A stretch of DNA of 64,000 nt from Streptomyces sp. Je 1-79 (GTDB lineage Bacteria; Actinomycetota; Actinomycetes; Streptomycetales; Streptomycetaceae), in contig NZ_JAMGSL010000019.1 of assembly GCF_025195125.1 (NCBI RefSeq), forward strand, positions 60,212 through 124,211, written 5' to 3'. Each line of letters starts with the position of its first letter. The stretch's first letter is position 1. Positions 22,634 to 30,237 of the stretch are shown piece after piece. The notes below the pieces were generated by a model. That model was not told the origin of the DNA. It searched no databases and saw only the letters and a list, made by a program, of their open reading frames with translations. The translations under genes and the position numbers were made by a program.

Positions 22634-23857
22634 ATGGCGGGCGAGACCGTCTTCAGTACCGAGCGACTGCGGCGGGCCCGGTTCGCCGTCGCCGCCGTCT
22701 TCTGCGTCCATGGCGCCGTCACCGGCAGCTTCGCCACGCGCATCCCCTGGATCCAGGACCACGCGAGCGTCAGCGCCGGCCAGCTCGGACTCGCCCTGGC
22801 CTTCCCGGCCGTCGGCGCCTCGCTGGCGATGCCGTTGGCCGGTGCGATCAGCCACCGCTTCGGCGCCCGCACCGCGCTGCGCGGACTGCTCGCGCTCTGG
22901 ACGCTGGCCCTGATCCTGCCGTCGCTCGCGCCCGACATCTACGGGCTCTGCGCGGCGCTCTTCGTCTACGGCGCCACCGCCGGCATGTCCGACGTGGCGA
23001 TGAACGCCCTCGGCGTCGAGGTCGAGAACCGTCTCGGCAAGTCGATCATGTCGAGCCTGCACGGCATGTGGAGCGTGGGCGCGCTCGTCGGCTCCGCCGC
23101 CGGCACCGTCGCCGCCCACTTCGGCGCGGACGCCCGGCTGCACCACCTCGTCGCCGCCCTCGTCCTGACCGCGCTCGGACTGGTCTTCTGCCAGGGCGTG
23201 CTCGACCTGCAGAGCGCGCCCGAGGACGAGGCGCCGCCCCGCTTCTCGCTGCCGCCGAAGTCCGCCCTGATCATCGGCGCCATCGGCTTCTGCGGGGTGT
23301 TCGCCGAGGGCGCGAGCCTGGACTGGTCCGCGGTCTACCTGAAGGACGAGCTCGGCTCCTCGGCCGGAGTCGCGGCGGCCTCCACCACCGCCTTCGCGCT
23401 GACCATGGCCATCGCGCGGCTGGTCGGCGACCGCGTGGTGGACCGGTTCGGCGCCGTACGGACGGTACGCGTCGGCGGTGTCGCCGCGACCGTCGGCGGC
23501 GTCCTGGTGGTCGTCGCCCCGCACCCCGTCGTGGCGATGGCCGGATTCGGTCTCATCGGCCTCGGGGTCGCCGTCGTCGTGCCGCTGGCCTTCGCCGCGG
23601 CCGGGCGCAGCGGTCCCAACCCCAGCCAGGCCATCGCGGGCGTGGCCACCATCACGTACACCTCGGGGCTGATCGCCCCCTCGGCGATCGGCGGCATCGC
23701 GGACGCGACCTCCCTCATGTTCTCGTTCGGCCTCGTCACGGTGCTCGCGTTCGGTCTGGTGATCGGTGCCGGTGTGCTCCGGCAGGGCTCCCGGCCCTCC
23801 AGCGCGGCCGCGACCACGAGCGGAACCCCCGCGGCGAGCTCGGGCAAGGTCTCGTAG
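22634..23857 (+). CDS. MFS transporter
   Basis: This 407-residue protein has about 12 membrane helices. It starts ATG AGETVFSTERLRRARFAVAA and has the first-half pattern TRIPWIQDHASVSAGQLGLA and MPLAGAISHRFGARTALR, the canonical MFS loop 2-3 motif. The second half has ARLVGDRVVDRFGAVRTVRV. It resembles drug or sugar-type efflux/uptake carriers of unknown substrate. It is divergent from the ROK repressor with a shared operator, so the cargo is probably the regulator's ligand or a related sugar. A GGGAGG-like ribosome site precedes the ATG. Confidence 0.85.
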   Translation: MAGETVFSTERLRRARFAVAAVFCVHGAVTGSFATRIPWIQDHASVSAGQLGLALAFPAVGASLAMPLAGAISHRFGARTALRGLLALWTLALILPSLAPDIYGLCAALFVYGATAGMSDVAMNALGVEVENRLGKSIMSSLHGMWSVGALVGSAAGTVAAHFGADARLHHLVAALVLTALGLVFCQGVLDLQSAPEDEAPPRFSLPPKSALIIGAIGFCGVFAEGASLDWSAVYLKDELGSSAGVAAASTTAFALTMAIARLVGDRVVDRFGAVRTVRVGGVAATVGGVLVVVAPHPVVAMAGFGLIGLGVAVVVPLAFAAAGRSGPNPSQAIAGVATITYTSGLIAPSAIGGIADATSLMFSFGLVTVLAFGLVIGAGVLRQGSRPSSAAATTSGTPAASSGKVS

Positions 23858-23970
23858 ACCCCGTGCCGTGCCCCCGGTGACCTGCGGCGCATTACCATGT
23901 GGCTGATCATTTTCGGCTGATGTCTCGCGTGTCGAACCGGCCACCGTCACCGGAGAACTGGAGCGACCAC

Positions 23971-25371
23971 ATGAACCTCGGCGTGCGCTGGACCCTGCAC
24001 GGCGACGGACGGACACCCGCTCCAGGAGCCGTCGTCCGCCCGGACGAACGGCTCTCCTGGCCCCGTACGGTCGGCCTCGGCGCCCAGCACGTGGTGGCCA
24101 TGTTCGGCGCGTCCTTCGTGGCGCCCGTCCTCATGGGCCTCGACCCCAACCTCGCCATCATGATGTCCGGCGTCGCGACCGTGATCTTCCTGCTCGCGAC
24201 GCGGGGCACGGTCCCGAGCTATCTGGGCTGCTCGCTCTCGTTCGTCGGTGTCGCCGCGGCCATCCGGGCCTCCGGCGGCACCAGCGCGACGGTCACCGGC
24301 GCGGTGTTCGTCGTCGGTGGCGTGCTGTTCCTGGCGGGTCTCGCGGTACGGAGGTTCGGCGCGCGGATCATCCACGCGGCGATGCCGCCGATCGTCACGG
24401 GCGCCGTCGTGATGCTGATCGGCTTCAACCTCGCCCCGGTCACCGCCGCCACCTACTGGCCGCAGGACCAGTGGACGGCGCTGCTCGTCATGCTGTTCAC
24501 CGGCCTGGCCGTGGTCTGTCTGCGCGGCTTCTGGTCGCGGATCGCGATCTTCCTCGGCCTGATCTTCGGCTACGGCATCTCCTGGATCTTCGACCTGGTC
24601 TTCGGCAAGATCCACTCGATGGGTCCCGGCGGTGAGGTCACCGACCACTGGCGCCTCGACCTCTCGGGCGTCTCCCAGGCCGACTGGGTCGGCCTGCCGT
24701 CCTTCCACGGCCCCAGCTTCGAGTGGTCGGCCATCCTCGTGGCGCTGCCCGTGGTGATCGCCCTGATCGCGGAGAACGCCGGGCACGTCAAGGCCGTCGG
24801 CGAGATGACCGGCGACTCGCTCGACGACAGGCTCGGCACCGCGATCGCGGCCGACGGCGCCGCCTCGATGCTCTCGACCGCCGTGGGCGGCCCGCCGAAC
24901 ACCACGTACTCCGAGAACATCGGCGTCATGGCGGCCACCCGCGTCTACTCGACCGCCGCCTACTGGGCCGCGGCCGGCTTCGCGCTCCTCTTCGGTCTCT
25001 GCCCCAAGTTCGGCGCGGTCGTGGCGGCCATCCCGGGTGGGGTGCTCGGCGGCATCACGGTGATCCTGTACGGCATGATCGGCCTGCTCGGCGCCCAGAT
25101 CTGGATCAACGCCAAGGTCGACCTGCGCAACCCGCTCAACCTGGTGCCGGCCGCGGCGGGCATCATCATCGGCGTCGGCGGGGTGAAGCTGACCTTCACC
25201 GACACCTTCGAACTCGGCGGCATCGCGCTCGGCACGATCGTGGTGATCACCGGCTACCACGTGCTGCGGGCGTTCGCCCCGGCGCACCTGAAGCAGCAGG
25301 AGCCCCTGCTCGACTCCGGCACCAGCTCGTACGAGGACACGAAGGACGGCGGGCCCACCACCAAGTCGTAG
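23971..25371 (+). CDS. Uracil/xanthine permease (NCS2 family)
   Basis: The protein has 466 residues and about 14 membrane segments. It starts ATG NLGVRWTLHGDGRTPAPGAV, preceded by GGAGAACTGGAGCG. The NCS2 signature AENAGHVKAVGEMTG lies in the middle, and GGPPNTTYSENIGVMAATRV marks the substrate/proton site. The family carries uracil or purines with protons across the membrane; the UraA branch is the better fit, but xanthine transport is not excluded. It stands alone, ending in a hairpin at 25394-25428. It could supply uracil to the uracil phosphoribosyltransferase-type pyrR gene farther along. Confidence 0.88.
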   Translation: MNLGVRWTLHGDGRTPAPGAVVRPDERLSWPRTVGLGAQHVVAMFGASFVAPVLMGLDPNLAIMMSGVATVIFLLATRGTVPSYLGCSLSFVGVAAAIRASGGTSATVTGAVFVVGGVLFLAGLAVRRFGARIIHAAMPPIVTGAVVMLIGFNLAPVTAATYWPQDQWTALLVMLFTGLAVVCLRGFWSRIAIFLGLIFGYGISWIFDLVFGKIHSMGPGGEVTDHWRLDLSGVSQADWVGLPSFHGPSFEWSAILVALPVVIALIAENAGHVKAVGEMTGDSLDDRLGTAIAADGAASMLSTAVGGPPNTTYSENIGVMAATRVYSTAAYWAAAGFALLFGLCPKFGAVVAAIPGGVLGGITVILYGMIGLLGAQIWINAKVDLRNPLNLVPAAAGIIIGVGGVKLTFTDTFELGGIALGTIVVITGYHVLRAFAPAHLKQQEPLLDSGTSSYEDTKDGGPTTKS

Positions 25372-25393
25372 GCACATTCGCCCGTTCTGGGGA

Positions 25394-25428
25394 AGCCGGG
25401 CCGAGAAAGTTCCCTCCCGGGCCCGGCT
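25394..25428 (+). terminator. Terminator hairpin after the permease gene
   Basis: AGCCGGGCC (25394-25402) pairs with GGCCCGGCT (25420-25428), 22 bp after the permease stop codon and just before the next gene. Confidence 0.55.
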
Positions 25429-25445
25429 GCTGGGACGCTGCCCCC

Positions 25446-26144
25446 ATGGCGCAGACCACACAGATCGGGCAGTTCACCGCGGTCGACCCGGTGGTGGAGC
25501 GGATGCGGAGCATCCGCTCGGCCTGGCACCCGGCCGACGGCGTCGCCGTCTTCAACCGGGTCTACCTGACCGTGACGGAGGAGATCGGCCGGGCCATCGA
25601 CGCCGGTACGTTCACCGACCGGCGGGCGGCCGCGACCCTCGACGTCCGCTTCGCGGAGCGCTATCTCTCGGCCGTCGACGCGGTCGCCACCGACGGCCCC
25701 GCCCCGGCCTGCTGGCGCCCGCTCTTCCGCTACCGCCGCCATCCCGGCGTACGGCCGCTCCAGTTCGCGCTGGCCGGGATCAACGCCCATATCGGCCACG
25801 ACCTGGCGCTCGCCGTGGTCGACAGCTGCCGGGCCCTCGACTGCGCGCCACCGGACATCGAGGACGAGTTCGACCGGGTCGGCGACATCCTCGTCCTGCT
25901 GGAGGAGCGGATCCGCGAGGAACTGATGCCGGGCCCGGACCTCCTCGAGGTCGCGGACCCGCTGACACATCTGCTGGGCTGCTGGAGCCTGGACCGCGCC
26001 CGTGACGGCGCCTGGCTCGCGGCCCGCTCCCTCTGGCAGCTGCGCGAACTGCCCGACCTGGCCGAGGAGTTCAGGGAACGCCTCGACCGGTCGGTGGGTC
26101 TGGTGGGGCGGATGCTGCTCACCCCGCTGACCCTGCGCGGCTGA
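25446..26144 (+). CDS. DUF5995 family protein
   Basis: This 232-residue soluble, mostly helical protein starts ATG AQTTQIGQFTAVDPVVERMR. The conserved core includes VAVFNRVYLTVTEEIGRAID, FADRRAAATLDVRFAERYL-like sequence and FALAGINAHIGHDLALAVVD with its invariant NAHIGHDL motif. This pattern belongs to DUF5995, a family of unknown function common in actinomycetes. No signal peptide is present. It lies between two terminators and converges on the DavB-like gene. Nothing in the neighbourhood shows its job. Confidence 0.75.
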   Translation: MAQTTQIGQFTAVDPVVERMRSIRSAWHPADGVAVFNRVYLTVTEEIGRAIDAGTFTDRRAAATLDVRFAERYLSAVDAVATDGPAPACWRPLFRYRRHPGVRPLQFALAGINAHIGHDLALAVVDSCRALDCAPPDIEDEFDRVGDILVLLEERIREELMPGPDLLEVADPLTHLLGCWSLDRARDGAWLAARSLWQLRELPDLAEEFRERLDRSVGLVGRMLLTPLTLRG

Positions 26145-26175
26145 CCGCGGGGCCCGGCGGCCCCGCGTCCCGCTC

Positions 26176-27873
26176 TCAGTCCTCGGGGAGCTCCACCGGG
26201 GCGATCTCGTCGTACACGTCGCCCGGGCCCGGGTTGGTGGCGTCGGTCGAGCCGCCGAAGTGGTGCATGACGCCCCACACCGCGTTGAGCGCGGTCTGCA
26301 CGGCGCCCTCGGCCCAGCCGGCCGTCCAGGAGATGTCGTCGCCGGCGAGGAAGATGCCGCGCTTGTCCTCGGGCAGCCTGTCCTGCATGAAGTGCGTGAA
26401 CAGGCGGCGCTGGTAGCGGTAGTGGCCCGGCAGGTTCGCCTTGAAGGCGCCCATGAAGTAGGGCTCGTTCTCCCAGGAGACCGTCACCGGGTTGCCGATG
26501 ATGTGCTTCCGGATGTCGACCTTCGGGTAGATCTCGCCGAGCGACTTCAGCATGACCTCCATCCGCTCGTTCGCGGACAGCGGCAGCCACTTCAGGCTGT
26601 CGTCGCACCAGGTGTACGAGAGGCAGATGACGGCGGGCTTGTCCGGACCGTCGTCCAGGAGGTAGGTGCCGCGGGTCATCCGGTCGGTCAGCGTCATCGA
26701 CATGACGTCCCGGCCCGTCTCCTCGTCCTTGTCCAGCCAGAACGGCCGGTCCACCGGCACGAAGAGCTTGGAGCTCTCCATGTAGTGGGTGCGCTCGATC
26801 GCGGTCCAGTGGTCGATCGGGAAGAGCGAGTCGTCGCAGGCGATCTTGGAGAGCAGCATCCAGGACTGGGCGGTGAAGATCGCCGCCTTGTACGTACGGA
26901 TGTCGCCGGAGGCGTCCGTGACGGTGATCCGGTTGCCGGCGGTGCGGTTCAGCCGCGTGACGGCAGGCTTCGGGTCGCCCTCGTGCAGGGACCGCAGGGA
27001 GGTGCCCTGCGCCCAGTGGACGATCTTCTCCGGCTCGCGCTCCCACAGGCGCAGCGGGAGCTGCTGCGAGCCGCCCACGATGCCGCGGTGGTGGTCGTCG
27101 GCCTCGGTGTAGACGACGCGGAGGATCTCCAGGATGGAGTTGGGGAAGTCGGTGTCCCAGCCGCCGGTGCCGAAGCCGACCTGGCCGAAGATCTCGCGGT
27201 GCCGGAAAGACTTGAAGGACTCCGACTCGCACAGGAAGCCGTAGAAGGTCTGGTTGTCGAGCTTCTCGACGAGCTTGGACCAGATCTCGCGGATGCGCGG
27301 CACGTCGCGCTCGCGCATGGCCTGGTTCATGTCGGAGAAGTCGGCGCCCTCGTCGAGGCAGGCGTTCCACGCGTTCATCACGTCGCGGTAGACCTGCGGG
27401 AGGTCGTCGACGGTCTGCGCGTAGTGCGACTCGCCCTTGAGGTCGACGACGGTCGACGGGGTGGACTCGGCCAGCGGGTTCGGGAAGGGCTGCGTCTCCA
27501 GGCCCACCAGGTCGATGTAGTGCTGGAAGGCGGTGGAGGAGGGCGGGAAGCGCATGGCACCCATCTCCGCCGTCATGCCCTCGGTGCCGGTGCCCTCGAA
27601 GCCGACGGTGCGCAGCCGGCCGCCGATCTGGTCGGCCTCGTAGACGACGGGCTTGAGGCCCATCTTCATCAGCTCGTACGCGGCGATGATGCCCGAGAGA
27701 CCGCCGCCGATGACGGCGACCTCGGTGCCGTGCTCGGTCGCGGGTATCTGGCCGAGCCCGGCCGGGTGGGCCAGGAAGTCGTCGTAGGCGTACGGGAAGT
27801 CCGGACCGAACATGGTGATCGGCGGCTGGCCGTCGCTGTGCGGGACGGCGGTCGTGGGCACCGTGGACGTCAT
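26176..27873 (-). CDS. davB: Flavin amino-acid 2-monooxygenase, DavB (lysine 2-monooxygenase)-like
   Basis: This 565-residue FAD enzyme has the dinucleotide motif VAVIGGGLSGIIAAYELM near residue 53 and flavin-amine-oxidase motifs GGRLRTVGFEGT and GIFLAGDDISWTAGWAEGAV. It closely resembles, from memory, Pseudomonas DavB: ITMFGPDFPYAYDDFLAHPA, GQVGFGTGGWDTDFPNS and DRMTRGTYLLDDGPDKPAVI. DavB turns L-lysine into 5-aminovaleramide, CO2 and water. The gene 54 bp upstream encodes a matching amidase, which strengthens the call. A tryptophan or phenylalanine 2-monooxygenase is the main alternative. The start is the ATG at 27873. Confidence 0.83.
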   Translation of the reverse strand: MTSTVPTTAVPHSDGQPPITMFGPDFPYAYDDFLAHPAGLGQIPATEHGTEVAVIGGGLSGIIAAYELMKMGLKPVVYEADQIGGRLRTVGFEGTGTEGMTAEMGAMRFPPSSTAFQHYIDLVGLETQPFPNPLAESTPSTVVDLKGESHYAQTVDDLPQVYRDVMNAWNACLDEGADFSDMNQAMRERDVPRIREIWSKLVEKLDNQTFYGFLCESESFKSFRHREIFGQVGFGTGGWDTDFPNSILEILRVVYTEADDHHRGIVGGSQQLPLRLWEREPEKIVHWAQGTSLRSLHEGDPKPAVTRLNRTAGNRITVTDASGDIRTYKAAIFTAQSWMLLSKIACDDSLFPIDHWTAIERTHYMESSKLFVPVDRPFWLDKDEETGRDVMSMTLTDRMTRGTYLLDDGPDKPAVICLSYTWCDDSLKWLPLSANERMEVMLKSLGEIYPKVDIRKHIIGNPVTVSWENEPYFMGAFKANLPGHYRYQRRLFTHFMQDRLPEDKRGIFLAGDDISWTAGWAEGAVQTALNAVWGVMHHFGGSTDATNPGPGDVYDEIAPVELPED

Positions 27874-27927
27874 GGGGTACGGACTCCTTGCACGGAAAAA
27901 GCGGGGCAGGTCGGGGAGGGTGACGGC

Positions 27928-28734
27928 TCAGACGAGGGAGCCGTAGAGGCCGGGGCGGCGGTCGCGGAGGTAGGGGTTCTCCTCGCGGGAGGCCGCCAGG
28001 AAGGCCGGGTCGACCTCGCCGACGACGAGGTCCTCGCCGCGGCCGGCGCGGGCGCGGGAGGTGCCGTCGGGGGCGGCCAGGGTGGAGAGGCCGACGAACT
28101 CGTAGTCGCCCTCGGGGCCGGTCCGGTTGGCGTAGGCGATGTAGAGCTGGTTCTCGAAGGCGCGGACCGGGACGACGGACTCGGCGACGACCTCGGCGGG
28201 GTGCATGAGCGCGGTCGGCACCAGGAGGAGGTCCGTACCGGCCAGCGCCTGCGCCCGGACGTTCTCCGGGAACTCGACGTCGTAGCAGATCATCAGGCCG
28301 ACGGTGAGGCCGCCGAGCTCGGCCTGGACGACCCCGTCCTCGCCGGGCGTGAACCACTGGTGCTCGAAGGCGCCGTAGAGGTGGGTCTTGCGGTAGTGCA
28401 GAAGCACCTGGCCGTCGGGGCCCATGAGCTGCGCCGCGTTGTACAGGACGCCGTGGCGTTCGACGTCGCGCTCCGGGTAGCCGTAGCCGACGGCCAGACC
28501 GTGACGCACGGCGACGGCCGCGACGGCGCGGGCGGAGGGGCCGTCGGCCGGCTCGGCCAGGCGTGCCATGTCGGCGCCGATGGCGTAGCCGGTCAGGAAC
28601 AGCTCGGGGGCGAGCAGAAGCCCCGCTCCGGCCTCGGCCGCGCGGGCGGCGGCCTCGTCGAGGATCTTCAGGTTGGCGGCCACGTCACCGAGCTCGCCGG
28701 AGCTCTGGAGCAGGGCGGTGCGCAGCGCGGGCAT
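27928..28734 (-). CDS. davA: Nitrilase-superfamily amidase, DavA (5-aminovaleramidase)-like
   Basis: This 268-residue carbon-nitrogen hydrolase has the catalytic triad Glu44 (LLAPELFLTGYA), Lys116 (LLHYRKTHLYG) and Cys150 (LMICYDVEFPEN). Length and motifs fit small aliphatic amidases. Placed directly before a DavB-like monooxygenase, the likely reaction is 5-aminovaleramide to 5-aminovalerate plus ammonia. It is the first gene of the pair and its promoter region holds a TTGCG array also found before the nearby amino-acid permease. Genes for the later steps (davT, davD) are not in this window. Confidence 0.8.
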   Translation of the reverse strand: MPALRTALLQSSGELGDVAANLKILDEAAARAAEAGAGLLLAPELFLTGYAIGADMARLAEPADGPSARAVAAVAVRHGLAVGYGYPERDVERHGVLYNAAQLMGPDGQVLLHYRKTHLYGAFEHQWFTPGEDGVVQAELGGLTVGLMICYDVEFPENVRAQALAGTDLLLVPTALMHPAEVVAESVVPVRAFENQLYIAYANRTGPEGDYEFVGLSTLAAPDGTSRARAGRGEDLVVGEVDPAFLAASREENPYLRDRRPGLYGSLV

Positions 28735-28819
28735 GGGCCATCCTCAGGGGGTCCGGAGTACAGGGGGAAGACGTCAAAAACGGTACGGTTCCGGGCTCTG
28801 CCGGGACAAGGCGGGAGCG

Positions 28820-28877
28820 TTGCGGACCGACCGTCGAACCGTTGCGCGATCTCCGAGCGGGGCGGCGATTCGTTGCG
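28820..28877. promoter_or_regulatory. Three-site TTGCG array upstream of davA
   Basis: TTGCG occurs at 28820-28824, 28842-28846 and 28873-28877, all in the same orientation and each preceded by CG. Steps are 22 and 31 bp, close to two and three helical turns. The array starts 86 bp from the davA start. The permease promoter has the same order and nearly the same steps, so both are likely targets of one regulator. Confidence 0.55.
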
Positions 28878-29014
28878 TGGGGCTCCGACGAGGGTCGTAC
28901 GCCTCCCCCGCCGCGCGGCGGAGACGAGGACCGTTCCCGGGCGCGACGTCACGCGGCGGACCGGGCGGAAGAGTGGTGGCTGTCCGGTTGACCTGCCGAA
29001 AGGACCGAGAAACC

Positions 29015-29560
29015 ATGAACCGTCGCACCAAGATCGCCGCTCTCTGTGCCGCCCTGCTGATCACCGCGGGAGGCGCGGGCTCGGCCGTCGCCTCGGGGGA
29101 CGGCCGGGGCGGAAGCCGTGAGGCGGCCGCGCTCACCGGCAGCGCGAAGCTGTACCGGCCGGCCGGGGACGACATCACGTTCACCTTCGACGCGCATCTG
29201 GCCGCGAAGGACCGGCAGGACCCGATGGCCGCCACCGGCACGTTCCGCTTCAGCCACTACAAGGGTGACTGGGGCGGCACCGCGAAGGTGAAGGTCGACT
29301 GCCTGACGACGGGCGGCAAGGTGGCCGTCGTCACCGGCATCGTCGTCGAGACCGACGTGAAGGAGTTCCGGAACAAGCGCGTCGGCGTCACGGTGCACGA
29401 CGACGGCCGGCACGACCGGCTCGGCTACTCCTGGGCGGCGTCGGACCCGGAGAAGGACGTGGTGCCGCCGTGCCTCAGCGGCGCGCCCTTCGAGCGGGTC
29501 AAGGAGGGCACGGGCGACTTCAAGGTCCTGCCCTGGGAGTTCGTCTACCCGACCGAGTAG
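29015..29560 (+). CDS. Hypothetical secreted protein
   Basis: This 181-residue protein has a clear signal peptide (NRRTKIAALCAALLITAGGA, cleavage near SAVASG). The mature part is beta-rich (SAKLYRPAGDDITFTFDAHL, MAATGTFRFSHYKGDWGGTA) with two cysteines, in KVDCLTTGG and PPCLSGAPF, that could form one disulfide. AAGGA lies 11 bp before the ATG. It resembles other small exported actinomycete proteins but no family is assigned. It is transcribed away from davA and ends beside the MITE-like element. Confidence 0.75.
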   Translation: MNRRTKIAALCAALLITAGGAGSAVASGDGRGGSREAAALTGSAKLYRPAGDDITFTFDAHLAAKDRQDPMAATGTFRFSHYKGDWGGTAKVKVDCLTTGGKVAVVTGIVVETDVKEFRNKRVGVTVHDDGRHDRLGYSWAASDPEKDVVPPCLSGAPFERVKEGTGDFKVLPWEFVYPTE

Positions 29561-29590
29561 CCGCCCCGGCCGGGCGGCCATTCGGGGGCG

Positions 29591-29758
29591 CTAGGCCCTG
29601 TCGTCGAAATGGCCCCCTGCTCCCGACGCCTGGCACGGCACCTCGCCGCGTTGTCGGAGTCGCCCGAGTACGTCCAGTACGAGGGCGATCCTCCGCCTTG
29701 CGATGCACCGCGCCAGACGCCGCTCGCGGCCGGGGGCCATTTCGACGACCGGGCCTAG
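29591..29758. mobile_element. MITE-like element with 26-bp terminal inverted repeats
   Basis: A 168-bp unit has terminal arms at 29591-29616 and 29733-29758 that are complementary at all but one position. Both ends carry CTAG, which could be an IS5-type YTAR target duplication. The inside is also an imperfect palindrome, so the whole unit folds into one long hairpin centred near the GTACGTCCAGTAC stretch. It encodes no protein. It lies between the 3' ends of the secreted-protein gene and the lrp gene, where it could serve as a terminator for both. Confidence 0.72.
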
Positions 29759-29771
29759 GGCGAAACACGCC

Positions 29772-30227
29772 CTAGGCGGGCGAGCCGGAGGAGAAGCGCC
29801 GCAGCAGCGGCGACAGCACCAGGACCGACTTGGTGCGCTCCACGAACGGCTCGCCCGCGATCCGCTCAAGGACGCGTTCGAAGTGGCGCATGTCGGAGGC
29901 GAAGACCTGGACGACGGCGTCCGCGTCGCCGGTGACGGTCGACGCGGACACCACCTCGGGGTAGCGCTCCAGACCTCGCCGGATGTCGTTGGGCGAGGTG
30001 TTGTGGCGACAGTAGATCTCGACGAACCCCTCGGTCTCCCAGCCGAGCGCCGCCGGGTCCACCCGTACGGTGAATCCGGTGATGGCGCCCTCGGCCCGCA
30101 GCCGGTCCACGCGCCGCTTGACGGCGGGCGCGGACAGACCGACGAGCGAGCCGATGTCGGCGTACGAGCGGCGGGCGTCCTCCGCGAGGGCGTGGACGAT
30201 GCGTTCGTCGAGGTCGTTGAGTCGCAC
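29772..30227 (-). CDS. Lrp/AsnC-family transcriptional regulator
   Basis: This 151-residue regulator has an N-terminal helix-turn-helix (LNDLDERIVHALAEDARRSY, DIGSLVGLSAPAVKRRVDRL) and a C-terminal ligand-binding RAM/ACT-like domain (VVSASTVTGDADAVVQVFAS). Its start is 10 bp past the permease stop, so the two are co-transcribed. Lrp proteins sense amino acids and bind arrays of sites on one face of DNA. The phased TTGCG arrays before the permease and davA are the obvious candidates. Lysine or a degradation product is the inferred effector. Confidence 0.9.
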   Translation of the reverse strand: MRLNDLDERIVHALAEDARRSYADIGSLVGLSAPAVKRRVDRLRAEGAITGFTVRVDPAALGWETEGFVEIYCRHNTSPNDIRRGLERYPEVVSASTVTGDADAVVQVFASDMRHFERVLERIAGEPFVERTKSVLVLSPLLRRFSSGSPA

Positions 30228-30237
30228 TACGGGTGGA

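Noticed and set aside
26260..29121. A 953-codon plus-strand open frame across davB and davA
   Set aside because: It is the mirror of the two enzyme genes, has low-complexity composition and crosses a promoter region. No ribosome site supports its start.
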